Source: Nocardioides sp. QY071 (GTDB lineage Bacteria > Actinomycetota > Actinomycetes > Propionibacteriales > Nocardioidaceae). From it: a DNA stretch of 64,000 nucleotides. Position numbers and translations under genes: made by a program. Location of the stretch: contig NZ_CP124681.1 of assembly GCF_029961765.1 (NCBI RefSeq), forward strand, positions 310,001-374,000. The letters run 5' to 3'. How positions within the stretch are numbered: the stretch's first letter is position 1; every line of letters starts with the position of its first letter. Positions 43,402 through 51,650 of the stretch are shown in pieces. The notes under the pieces were generated by a model. That model made no database searches. It was not told the DNA's origin and worked only from the letters and a program-made list of their open reading frames with translations.

Positions 43402-44976
43402 ATGGAGCTTCATTCCGAGGAAGAGCTGCTGGAGCAGGTCCGGCGGGGAGACGAGGCCGCGTTCGGCGTCCTGTTCGTCCGGCATCGCGCCTACGCGTTC
43501 GCCGTGGCCCGGCGTACCGTCGGCCAGCGTGACGCGGAGGACGTGGTTGCCGAGGCGTTCGAGAGGATCTTCGCGATCCTCAAGGGTGGGCGCGGACCGA
43601 CGACCACCTTCCGGCCGTACCTCAGCGTCACGGTACACAACGTCGCCGTCAACAAGCTGCGCGGCCGCAGCCGTGAGGTGACCACTGAGCCGGGCGACCT
43701 GATCCCGCTGCTCGTCACCGACGACACGTCGGGCAATCACCTCACCACGGGGGTGGTGCGCGAGGCGTTCGCGACGCTGCCCGCCCGGTGGCAGCAGGTG
43801 CTATGGCTCTGCGAAGTCGACCGGGTGCCCCACGAAGAGGTCGGTGAGCTGCTCGGCATCAAGGCCAACGCGGTCGCGGCGCTGGCGCTGCGGGCCCGAC
43901 GTGGCCTCGCCGACGCCTACCTGGCGCAGTACACCCAGGCCGCCGACTCGACCGAGTGCAAGAAGGTCGTCGGCTACCTGCCCGGGTACGTCAACGGCCA
44001 CCTCACCCGGGCCCGCCAGGAGACGGTCGAGCGACACCTGCGCACCTGCAACAGCTGCCCGATCGCGATCCTCGAGCTCGGTGAAGCCCGCCGTGACGTG
44101 GGTGCGCTGCTCGCGCCCCTCGTGCTTTCGCTGGCTGCGACCGGAGCCGTCGGCGCGACGGCGGCCGGTGGGATCGGTGCGATCATCAGCGGCTCCTTCG
44201 GCAAGGCCCTCACCGGGGTGCTCGCTGCGACAGCGGTCGCCGGCGTGGTCGCCGGCGTCGCGCTGGTCGCGATCCGCTCGCCTGAGCCGAACGAGGCGGC
44301 GGCGTCGGTGACGCCAGCGCCGACCCGCTCCAGCGAGGCCGCGGACCCCGTCACGCCGGCCGCCCCGCGCGCCGCCAAGCACCGGGCGCCGCACACGAAG
44401 ACCCCCGTCGTCGAGGAGACGCCGACGCCCGTCGAGGTCACCTCGGCCGCGCGCAAGCGCCCCGCCGACCAGCTGATATTCACCGAGGTCAAGGCGCCGC
44501 CCGTCGCGTCCACGCCCCCGCGGGCCGAGACCGCGCCGCAGCAGCGGGGCTCGGACCCTTCCCCGACCGACCCCACCACGTCGACCGATCCGACGACCCA
44601 GCCGGAGCGCGACCCGCGCCTCGGCACGCCGGTCCTGGCCGGCTCCCCGTCGGGCCCGGCCTGGCGCCGTGTCACCCTCCAGGTGGACGGTGACGGCCAG
44701 GCCGTCCAGGTCGCGCTCGGCGGCGTCGGCGCCACCAACTACTGCGTGAGCGCGGGCGGCGCGACCGACTGCGCCTCGCGGGCCCAGCACGGTCCGTGGT
44801 CCGACCTCGTCACGGTCGGCTCGGGGATCACCCAGGTGATCCTCGACGTGAAGGTCGCCCACACGACGTACCTGACCTTCGCGATCTCCGGCCTCGATGG
44901 GCGCGACGCCGACCTCGGCAACAACACGCGGGCGATCGCCGTACCGGCGCCGGGGCGGCAGGGCGACGGCTACTGA
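43402..44976 (+). CDS. ECF sigma factor fused to a membrane-anchored anti-sigma-like region
   Basis: Protein of 524 aa; GGGGGAG precedes ATG 43402. Residues 1-175 form an ECF sigma factor: region 2 with GQRDAEDVVAEAFERIF and region 4 with LPARWQQVLWLCEVDRVPHEEVG and KANAVAALALRARRGLA. Directly fused is a zinc-finger anti-sigma-like segment (Cys186, then RHLRTCNSC giving HxxxCxxC at 212-219), two hydrophobic stretches (~236-262 and 270-291), a Pro/Thr-rich linker (~292-445), and a C-terminal extracytoplasmic beta domain with a Cys pair (NYCVSAGGATDC). So regulator, inhibitor and outer sensor are one chain. Similar multi-domain ECF groups exist in actinobacteria. Its position at the edge of the adhesin/sortase island suggests it senses envelope state. 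Confidence 0.88.
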   Translation: MELHSEEELLEQVRRGDEAAFGVLFVRHRAYAFAVARRTVGQRDAEDVVAEAFERIFAILKGGRGPTTTFRPYLSVTVHNVAVNKLRGRSREVTTEPGDLIPLLVTDDTSGNHLTTGVVREAFATLPARWQQVLWLCEVDRVPHEEVGELLGIKANAVAALALRARRGLADAYLAQYTQAADSTECKKVVGYLPGYVNGHLTRARQETVERHLRTCNSCPIAILELGEARRDVGALLAPLVLSLAATGAVGATAAGGIGAIISGSFGKALTGVLAATAVAGVVAGVALVAIRSPEPNEAAASVTPAPTRSSEAADPVTPAAPRAAKHRAPHTKTPVVEETPTPVEVTSAARKRPADQLIFTEVKAPPVASTPPRAETAPQQRGSDPSPTDPTTSTDPTTQPERDPRLGTPVLAGSPSGPAWRRVTLQVDGDGQAVQVALGGVGATNYCVSAGGATDCASRAQHGPWSDLVTVGSGITQVILDVKVAHTTYLTFAISGLDGRDADLGNNTRAIAVPAPGRQGDGY

Positions 44977-45344
44977 GGCCAGCGGGCCGAGTCGTCCAGC
45001 CACGCGCGGGCGGCCTCGGCCCGGATCCGGCTGGTCACGGCCTCGACGAGCCGCGCTTCGGCGCCTGCGCGGGGCAGCTGCGCGACGAGCTCGGCGTGCA
45101 CGCGCAGCAGGGCATGCCGACGCTGGTGCCGCAGGCTCGGGCTCAGCAGCGCTGTCGTCGTCCGGGCGTGGGTCACGTCCAGGGCGTGGGCCAGCACGAT
45201 GTCGTCGAGCAGCTCGGGCGCCTCGCTGAGCCGACGCAGCTGGAGCGCCGCCGGGTGGACGGCAAGCCGCTCCGCGGTCGCCACGGCCCGGTGCACCCAG
45301 CGCGGGTGGAGGACATCGACGGAGGTCTCGGCCTGCTGCATCAC
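44970..45344 (-). CDS. Hypothetical protein, 124 aa
   Basis: Helical, Ala/Leu/Arg-rich protein starting GTG-ATG (M-M-Q-Q-A), with GAGG about 5 nt upstream. Contains LLDDIVLAHALDV and HALLRVHAELVAQLPRAG. No family recognised. Its 3' end overlaps the sigma factor stop by 7 bp in the convergent direction. Codon usage fits the neighbours, but a chance open frame is possible in this high-GC DNA. Confidence 0.5.
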   Translation of the reverse strand: MMQQAETSVDVLHPRWVHRAVATAERLAVHPAALQLRRLSEAPELLDDIVLAHALDVTHARTTTALLSPSLRHQRRHALLRVHAELVAQLPRAGAEARLVEAVTSRIRAEAARAWLDDSARWPQ

Positions 45345-45403
45345 GCCTCGTAGACAGCGTCGCGGCCCGGATCTGACGCAAAAGTCTTCGGTCCGATCGC
45401 GTC

Positions 45404-45766
45404 ATGGCAAGGATCCGAGCGTGTCTCCCTGGCATGGGAGCCGTCACAACGAACCGTGGGTCGGACGACTCGTCACCCGATCGGGTGACGAGTCGTCCGG
45501 TCAGAGAGACGCTGCAGCTGCTGGTCGACCACGTCATCGCCGAGAGCGTCGCCGACCTCGACCGTCCACATGTCCTGGCCATCACCGAGGGAGGCCTGAC
45601 CTACGTGTCCGGGCCATACCTCGACGCCCAGGCCGCCCTGTGCGCCCTCGAGGACGACCGCAAGGTCAACGCCGAGGTGGCCGCCGACCGCAGTTACCGG
45701 GTCACACCGCTGCTGCCGCCGTTCTGCCCACACCTCGTGCCGCGGCCCGGTGGCGCGGATGGGTGA
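45404..45766 (+). CDS. Hypothetical protein, 120 aa
   Basis: Small protein whose second half looks real: ETLQLLVDHVIAESVADLDRPHVLAI, then GLTYVSGPYLDAQAALCALEDDR and YRVTPLLPPF, an alpha/beta pattern of a compact domain. The first ~35 residues are encoded partly by a 38-bp palindrome, so the true start may be downstream, for example GTG 45485. Unknown function; lies between the sigma factor and the adhesin-sortase gene. Confidence 0.45.
   Translation: MARIRACLPGMGAVTTNRGSDDSSPDRVTSRPVRETLQLLVDHVIAESVADLDRPHVLAITEGGLTYVSGPYLDAQAALCALEDDRKVNAEVAADRSYRVTPLLPPFCPHLVPRPGGADG
45462..45499. repeat. Perfect 38-bp palindrome
   Basis: Uninterrupted dyad (19 bp each side) centred on CCCGATCGGG; inner 20 bp are CGTCACCCGATCGGGTGACG. 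Like the 26.5 and 32.1 kb palindromes it has GATC at the centre. It sits at the 5' end of a short open frame, between two divergent hypothetical genes, rather than between convergent ones. Confidence 0.85.
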
Positions 45767-45777
45767 CCTCGACATGT

Positions 45778-45796
45778 CCCCCAAAGGGGGGTCATT
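45778..45796 (+). promoter_or_regulatory. Shared island element, copy B (upstream of adhesin-sortase)
   Basis: CCCCCAAAGGGGGGTCATT, 180 bp before the GTG of the adhesin-sortase gene. As in copy A, TTCGCT follows 25 nt after the G-run, and a second small palindrome (GGCC-CTGA-GGCC) lies in between. CAAGAT, a weak -10 candidate, starts 54 nt after the G-run. The rest of the 191-bp gap shows nothing else. Confidence 0.5.
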
Positions 45797-45957
45797 CGGC
45801 CCTGAGGCCGGCGCATTCGCTGTCCTGGGGCGTTTCAGTGCTTGCAAGATGCCCACAGCTGGGGTGGGGCCCCAGACCGGGCCGCGAGACGTGCAGATCC
45901 ATGTTGACCGACCAGCCGGCGCAACGGTGCGTCGATGAGAACGAAGGGGACAGATCA

Positions 45958-48534
45958 GTGAGTAAGTCGACGTGGAGCCACCGCGGGTGGCGAGCCTGGG
46001 TGATGGGCTTGGCTCTCGCCCTTGGTGCAGTCGTGATGCCGTCGTTGGCGCCGTCGGCGTCGGCGACGACCCAGCCAGGAGCCGGCGACACCGTCTGGAT
46101 CGGCACGCTGGTGCAGGGACACCCGGGCACGCGGTTGCACAGCGTGTACTCGCCCGTGCCGGCGGACACCAGCAACCCGGGAACCCCCGACTACTGGGCG
46201 TACTGCATCGAGCACAACGTGTCGGCGAAGACCGGTACGACCGGCGTCGCCGGCAACGTATCGGCCTTCCTGGGCACCAACTACTACGACACTGACCCCA
46301 CCATCCCCGGCAAGGTGATGTGGATCGTCGCCAACAGCTACCCGGCGATCAGCCTGTCGGACTTCGCCACGGCCGCCGGCGTGCCCGGTCTCACGCCGAA
46401 CGACGCGATCGAGGCGATCCAGTACGCCATCTGGCGCTACACGGACCTGACCTTCGACGCGAACTGGAACTGGGCGGGCTCCGACTCGACGGCGAACGCC
46501 GAGGCGGCGTACTGGTACCTGATCGGCAAGATCAACCAGGGCAACACCCTGACGCCCGGCTCGGCCTCGGTCACCGCGACCGTCACCGCTCCGGCCGGCG
46601 CGCAGCAGGCCGGCACGCTGGTCGGCCCGTTCACGGTCCACACCAACCAGCCGACCGTCAGCGTCACCGTCGCCCCGGGCGTCGCCGTGACCGATGCCGC
46701 GGGAACCCTGATCAACACCTCGGCCGTCACCGACGGCCAGCAGATCTACCTCGACCTGCGCGGCTCGACCACCGCCGGCTCCGCCACCGTCACCGTCACT
46801 GCGCAGGGCGCGGGTGGCACCGGCATGACCATCTCCGTGCCGACCACCAGCGGCGGCACCCCCACGACCGGCAACCACGCGCAGTCGCTGGTCCTGGTCG
46901 CGGCCAGCACCGCTACCACCACCGGCTCGGCCGCCGTCAGCTGGACCGCCGCTCCGGCTCCGTCGATCGGCACCACGTTGGTCGACAAGGCCGACGACGA
47001 CCACACGATCCCCGCCGGTGGTGGGGTCGTGGTGGACACGATCGCCTACTCGAACCTGACTCCGGGTACGTCGTACACGGTGACCGGTGAGCTGCGGAAG
47101 AAGTCGGATGGTTCGGCGACTGGGATCACCGGCACCAAGACCTTCACCCCGGTCAGCGCCAACGGCACGGTCGAGGTCGAGTTCACGGTTCCGGCCGGCT
47201 ACGCGGGTCAGTCGCTGGTTGCGTTCGAGGAGCTGACCGTGACCGGTCAGCCGGCCGTCGTCGCGGAGCACAAGGACATCAACGACACCGCGCAGACCGT
47301 GTCAGTCCAGAAGGGCGCCCCGACCGTCAACACCCAGGCCTCCGCGGCCACGGTGACGGTCGGCGCGAGCCTGCACGACGTCGTGACCATCACCGGGTTC
47401 GTCCCGGGTGGCAACGCCACCGGCACCGCGGTCCTCTACGGCCCGCTCTCCGCGGTCAACGACACCGTCTGCACCGAGGGCAACGTGGCCGGAACGGTCA
47501 CGTTCACCCCGGCCAACGGCACCATCACGACCCCGACCGTCACGGTGACCCAGCCCGGGCTCTACACCTGGCAGGTCACGGTGAGCGCGGACGACCGCAA
47601 CGACAAGGCCACCCACGCCTGCGGGCTCGCGGCCGAGACCACCACGGTGCAGCAGTCGGGCACCGGCTCGGGCGGCGAGTCCAAGGTGTCGCTGACGACG
47701 GAGACCTCGCACGACCAGGTCAAGCCCGGTGCCCAGGTGTTCGACAAGGTCACCATCACCGGCTTCGTCCCCGGGTACGGCGCCACCGGCTCGGCCACGC
47801 TGTACGGTCCGTTCGCCTCCCGCGACAAGATCGCCTGCACGCCGGCCAACGCCGTCGGCACGGTGAACTTCACGCCGGGCAACGGTGTCGTCCACACGCC
47901 GACCGTCCAGGTCAACCAGACCGGCTACTACACCTGGGTCGCGTCGACCACGGCCGACAGCCACAACACCGCCGCGTCGCACGCCTGCGGCCTGGTGTCG
48001 GAGACCACCCTGGTGCACAAGCCGGCCTACGCGACGCCGACCGTCAGCACGGGCTTCGCCAACGACGGATGGAAGCCGGCCGGACGTCGTACGGTCGACC
48101 GGATCCGGATCCCGTCGCTGGGCGTCAACGCCCGGACCTCGCTGGTCGGCATCAAGAGGGGCACCATGCAGGTGCCCGGCAATGTCGCCCGCACGGGCCA
48201 GCTCAGCCAGTCCGCCGCGGCGGACGATCTGATCGGTACCACGGTCATCGCGGGTCACGTGTCGGACCGGCACGACCGGCCGGGTGCGTTCTGGAAGTTG
48301 ACCAAGATCCGCAAGGGCAAGGTCGTGACGCTCTGGCAGGGCGGCAAGAAGCTGCGTTACCGGGTCACCTCGATCCAGCGGTTCTCGCGGACCTCGAAGC
48401 TGCCCGACCGGTTCTTCTCGACCACCGGTGAGCACCAGCTGGTGCTGATCAGCTGCGCGGGCAAGGTGACGACGTCGAGCGGCGGGTTCCACTACCGCCA
48501 GAACGTCGTGGTCACCGCGGTTCCGCTGGGCTGA
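45958..48534 (+). CDS. Thioester-domain adhesin fused to a class F sortase domain
   Basis: Secreted protein of 858 aa; GTG start with GGGGA 8 nt upstream. Residues 1-36: signal peptide (VMGLALALGAVVMPSLAPSASA). ~40-200: thioester adhesin domain, with YWAYCIEHN (Cys83) and AIQYAIWRYTD (Gln155) as the expected Cys-Gln thioester pair. ~205-335: beta domain. ~336-450: VaFE/TQ ester-bond domain (TTLVDKADDD, LVAFEELTV with Glu424, His438, Gln446 in AQTV). ~455-565 and 577-687: two homologous repeats, each with a Cys pair (505/555 and 627/677) probably disulfide-bonded. ~708-858: class F sortase domain, IRIPSLGVNAR, AGHVSD (His767), LISCAG (Cys833), HYRQNV (Arg847). No LPXTG tail or C-terminal membrane helix. 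Surface colonisation is the likely role; the fusion is unusual. Confidence 0.88.
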   Translation: MSKSTWSHRGWRAWVMGLALALGAVVMPSLAPSASATTQPGAGDTVWIGTLVQGHPGTRLHSVYSPVPADTSNPGTPDYWAYCIEHNVSAKTGTTGVAGNVSAFLGTNYYDTDPTIPGKVMWIVANSYPAISLSDFATAAGVPGLTPNDAIEAIQYAIWRYTDLTFDANWNWAGSDSTANAEAAYWYLIGKINQGNTLTPGSASVTATVTAPAGAQQAGTLVGPFTVHTNQPTVSVTVAPGVAVTDAAGTLINTSAVTDGQQIYLDLRGSTTAGSATVTVTAQGAGGTGMTISVPTTSGGTPTTGNHAQSLVLVAASTATTTGSAAVSWTAAPAPSIGTTLVDKADDDHTIPAGGGVVVDTIAYSNLTPGTSYTVTGELRKKSDGSATGITGTKTFTPVSANGTVEVEFTVPAGYAGQSLVAFEELTVTGQPAVVAEHKDINDTAQTVSVQKGAPTVNTQASAATVTVGASLHDVVTITGFVPGGNATGTAVLYGPLSAVNDTVCTEGNVAGTVTFTPANGTITTPTVTVTQPGLYTWQVTVSADDRNDKATHACGLAAETTTVQQSGTGSGGESKVSLTTETSHDQVKPGAQVFDKVTITGFVPGYGATGSATLYGPFASRDKIACTPANAVGTVNFTPGNGVVHTPTVQVNQTGYYTWVASTTADSHNTAASHACGLVSETTLVHKPAYATPTVSTGFANDGWKPAGRRTVDRIRIPSLGVNARTSLVGIKRGTMQVPGNVARTGQLSQSAAADDLIGTTVIAGHVSDRHDRPGAFWKLTKIRKGKVVTLWQGGKKLRYRVTSIQRFSRTSKLPDRFFSTTGEHQLVLISCAGKVTTSSGGFHYRQNVVVTAVPLG

Positions 48535-48548
48535 CAGCGACATGACTC

Positions 48549-48582
48549 CGGCGGCGGTGGTGGTTCTTGTCCACCGCCGCCG
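48549..48582 (+). terminator. Terminator after the adhesin-sortase gene
   Basis: Perfect 12-bp stem CGGCGGCGGTGG/CCACCGCCGCCG with a 10-nt T-rich loop, 15 bp after the stop codon. Confidence 0.8.
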
Positions 48583-48625
48583 TCGGGCGCATCTGCTCCA
48601 TTTCACCTCCAGGAAGGAGCAGGCC

Positions 48626-49236
48626 ATGCCACCACGTCCAGAGTCGGGGTATCTGGCCACCGTCTCGGGTGTCATGACGTTGGGAGTGTTGGCCGTGGGC
48701 TCCCAGGGTCAGGCCCAGGCCGAACCGGCTGCCGTGGCACAGGACGGTGTGACCTGCCTGCTGCCAAGCGCCGAGAACCGCTTCCTCACCGTCGAGCTGC
48801 TGACCGCGGACGGCCTCGACCGCCACCTCCTGGCGTCCGGCATTGCGATCACCGAGGTCGACGCTCGGCCGCGACCTGCGGTCCGCCAGGTGACCCGCTG
48901 CGGCGCCGGCACGACGAGGGGCGCGGGGCACCGCCTTACACCGACCTGCTGCAGACCACCGAGGAGCCGTGGTGGGGCGAGCCCGACGAGTCCAAGCGCA
49001 GCCCCGACGTGGTCGTCGACCGCTGGGTCCAGGATCTCCTCACCCGGATGGACCAGCCGTACGCGGTGATGGTCCGCAGCGTGTCGCTGACCGAGTACCT
49101 CGGCCCGTTCCCGCACGCCGTGGCCGCAGCCTGGGCGGCCGAGGACGAGCTGGCGGGGAACCACCTTCTGTCCGAGGACGAGCAGGTGAGCGTGCGGTTG
49201 CTCCCGCTGGTGCGGCCTGTCGAAGACGAGCTCTGA
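48626..49236 (+). pseudogene. Secreted hypothetical protein, apparently frameshifted
   Basis: ATG 48626 has AAGGAG 6 nt upstream and begins with a signal-like segment (MPPRPESGYLATVSGVMTLG, ending SQGQAQAEPA). The frame reads sensibly (FLTVELLTADGLDRHLLASG) to about 48860, then turns into Arg/Ser/Thr-rich noise. A sensible continuation is open in another frame from about 48900 to 49236: PPYTDLLQTTEEPWWGEPDE, WVQDLLTRMDQPYAVMVRSV, LTEYLGPFPHAVAAAWAAED. That frame has no start codon of its own before GTG 49009. One deleted base between about 48860 and 48925 explains both. No family recognised. It follows the adhesin-sortase gene closely and is convergent with the sensor kinase. Confidence 0.6.
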
Positions 49237-49248
49237 GGGGTGCGGGAC

Positions 49249-51570
49249 TCAGGCCGGCACGTCGAGTAGGAGCTCCGCGACGTCCTGACCGCCCACCGAC
49301 AGCACCTGGGCGCTCACTGCGATCGGCCCGCTCGCCGAGCGTATGCCGGCTGTGACGTGGGGGTGCGCGCCGACCAGGGTCATCCGGACGCCCTCGGGGG
49401 CCGGGAACAGGGTGACGGTGAGGTCCGTGCCGCGCGGGGTCTCGGCCACCGCCGCCAGCACGACATCGCCTACGCCGGCCGCCATCTCGGCGGGCAGGTC
49501 GGTGCCGCCGGCCCGCACCACCAGCCGGACGCCGCGTTCGTGGGCGTCGCTGAGCGCCCGGGCGAACCACTGGCCGACATGGACCAGGTCGGGATGGAGC
49601 AGGGTCAGCTGGCGCAGGTAGGCCTCCTCGCTGGCGCAGCGCTCGCGCAGCGCCGGGGCGCCGGGGTCGGTGGCGCCGTACACCGCCTCGAGGAGCTCCA
49701 GGGAGCGGTTCAGTCCGGCGACGCGCCAACGCGCTCGGGACCGGTCGGCTGCCTCCCGCTCCGCCAGCCGGGTGTCCGCGGCCCAGCCGGCCCGTTGGTC
49801 GGCCGCAGCCTGCGTGCCGATCGCGCCGATCGTGTGCTGGAACCGGGCCCAGCCAGCTACCAGTCCGAGCCCGGCCGCGCCCGCTATCAGGGTGATCGTC
49901 TCGGCCTGCTGGGAGGACTGTCCGACGGCCACCGCGACTGCGACGACCACGGCGCCGTACGACAACGCGGCCCACACCGCCATGGACCGGCGGGGACCGA
50001 GCTCGGTGATCACGATGAGCGGGCCCGTCGCGCCGATGGCCTGCCAGAGCACCGGATCCTCGCGTCCGTAGTCGACTGCCGCGGCGGAGAGCACGAACCC
50101 GACCGCCGCCGCGGCGGTGAGCAGGACCACCACCCACGTCGGCAGGCTCTCGCGACGCCGGGTGGTCCGCCAGGCCACCCCCGCGCCGAGAGCGGAGAGG
50201 CCTGCCATCAGGTACTCCGGCGTCGCCTCGCCCGGGTGGTTGGTGACGGCGAGGTAGAAGCCGATGATGGACACCCCGGCGGCGTACAGCAGGCAGGCGT
50301 CGCGGCGCAGCACCTGCACAATGCTGGCGATGTTCCGCTCCGTGCCGGACTTGGCGGGCGGTGCGCCGGTGGTCGGCACGGTCAGGGTGACCCGTGTCCC
50401 GGCGCCCGGCGCGGTGTCGAGATCGACCTCGATCCCGGCTTCCCGGGCGCGGTCCAGGACCGAGACGGCCAGGCCGCCGGAGGTGCCGACCTGCCCGTCG
50501 AAGCCGACGCCGTCGTCGGCGACGGTCACCACCAGGCGCCCGTCCCTCTCCTCAGCGCGTATGTCGACCTCGCCGACACCGGCGTGCTTGGCGGCGTTCT
50601 GGACCAGCTCGGTGGCGGCCCGGCGCAGCGCCCGGAGTCGGGCCGGGAGCAGGTCGTCCTCGAGCCGGGCCAACTCGTCGTCGTCGAGTCCGCGGTGGCG
50701 AACTCGTATCCGGGGGTCGAATGACGCCGCCCGTAGCCCACCGTTGTCGGTGGCCGGCTCGGCGCCATCGCGGAGCGCGCTGACGGTCGCGATGTCGCGC
50801 GCACAGCGCTCGCGCACCGCGTCGGCGTCGCGCACCGCGGCGCCGCCGCTGGCGAGGGCTGCGAGGGTGTTGATCACGGTGTCGTGCAGGACCCGGGCGT
50901 CCTCGGCGGAGGCCCGGCTGGCCGCCTCCTGGGTGGCGGCCGCGGCCCGCCGGCGTTGCGCGGCGATCGTGGTCGCGTCGGCACGTCCCGCGAAGTCGTA
51001 GAGATAGGTCTGGCAGATCCGGGTCGCCAGCACGATCGCGCAGCGGGTGACGAACACCGAGATCGGCAGAGTGGTGGGCAGCTCGGGTCGGGTCACCAGC
51101 ATGGCTACCGGGACCAGCACCACGGTCGCGGCGGGCATCGCGAGGGCGAGGCGGCCGCGGAGCACGAACGCGGGCATGGCGCTGCTGAGGTTGAACATCC
51201 AGCAGGCCGCGAACAGCAGCGGGTCGTTCATCGACGCGGCGGCCCACCAGTCGGCCACGAACAGCAGGTCGACCCCCACGATCGGCAGCCACAGCGGCAG
51301 TCGGCCAGCTCGGACAACCAGCGTCGTGAACAGCACCGCGACGTGAGCCACAAGGAGGGGCAGCAGTGAGCCGATCGGCCGGTCGGAGGCGAAGATCGCG
51401 CCCAGCATCACCAGCTGACAGCCGACGGTGGCCAGCAGGAGCACCCGTCGTATCGAGTCGGCGAGGGTGTGCGTCGCCCAGCCGTCCTCGGCGGGGGTGA
51501 AGGGTGCCGCGCGACGGACCAGGTCGCGGACCAGGGGACCGAACCGGACCTGTGCTCGGAGTCTGGTCAC
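49249..51570 (-). CDS. Sensor kinase with tandem kinase and pseudokinase modules
   Basis: Membrane protein of 773 aa from a leaderless GTG. ~40-195: about five membrane helices. ~205-400: active kinase module with HisKA_3-type VLHDTVINTLAAL (His229), N-box ELVQNAAKHAG (Asn325), DDGVGFDG and GTRVTLTVP. ~418-585: a second membrane block. ~590-773: a second module whose DHp-like helix repeats the first (LRERCASEEAYLRQL against VRERCARDIATVSAL) but lacks the phospho-His and the N and G boxes. The layout matches the 720-aa kinase at 11348-13510. Divergent from a LuxR regulator (51651), its probable partner. The second module may regulate or sense. Confidence 0.87.
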   Translation of the reverse strand: MTRLRAQVRFGPLVRDLVRRAAPFTPAEDGWATHTLADSIRRVLLLATVGCQLVMLGAIFASDRPIGSLLPLLVAHVAVLFTTLVVRAGRLPLWLPIVGVDLLFVADWWAAASMNDPLLFAACWMFNLSSAMPAFVLRGRLALAMPAATVVLVPVAMLVTRPELPTTLPISVFVTRCAIVLATRICQTYLYDFAGRADATTIAAQRRRAAAATQEAASRASAEDARVLHDTVINTLAALASGGAAVRDADAVRERCARDIATVSALRDGAEPATDNGGLRAASFDPRIRVRHRGLDDDELARLEDDLLPARLRALRRAATELVQNAAKHAGVGEVDIRAEERDGRLVVTVADDGVGFDGQVGTSGGLAVSVLDRAREAGIEVDLDTAPGAGTRVTLTVPTTGAPPAKSGTERNIASIVQVLRRDACLLYAAGVSIIGFYLAVTNHPGEATPEYLMAGLSALGAGVAWRTTRRRESLPTWVVVLLTAAAAVGFVLSAAAVDYGREDPVLWQAIGATGPLIVITELGPRRSMAVWAALSYGAVVVAVAVAVGQSSQQAETITLIAGAAGLGLVAGWARFQHTIGAIGTQAAADQRAGWAADTRLAEREAADRSRARWRVAGLNRSLELLEAVYGATDPGAPALRERCASEEAYLRQLTLLHPDLVHVGQWFARALSDAHERGVRLVVRAGGTDLPAEMAAGVGDVVLAAVAETPRGTDLTVTLFPAPEGVRMTLVGAHPHVTAGIRSASGPIAVSAQVLSVGGQDVAELLLDVPA

Positions 51571-51576
51571 GCGGGC

Positions 51577-51582
51577 ATTCTC
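51577..51582 (-). promoter_or_regulatory. -10 hexamer of the sensor kinase promoter (GAGAAT)
   Basis: Reverse-strand GAGAAT, 6 nt, GTG at 51570. Leaderless geometry; the gap to the divergent regulator is 80 bp and also holds CGGG-TAA-CCCG (51604-51614). Confidence 0.45.
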
Positions 51583-51650
51583 TCGCCTGCGACAGGGTGA
51601 GTTCGGGTAACCCGCCGACATCTCGACGCCGGACTGCGAGACTTGTCCTC

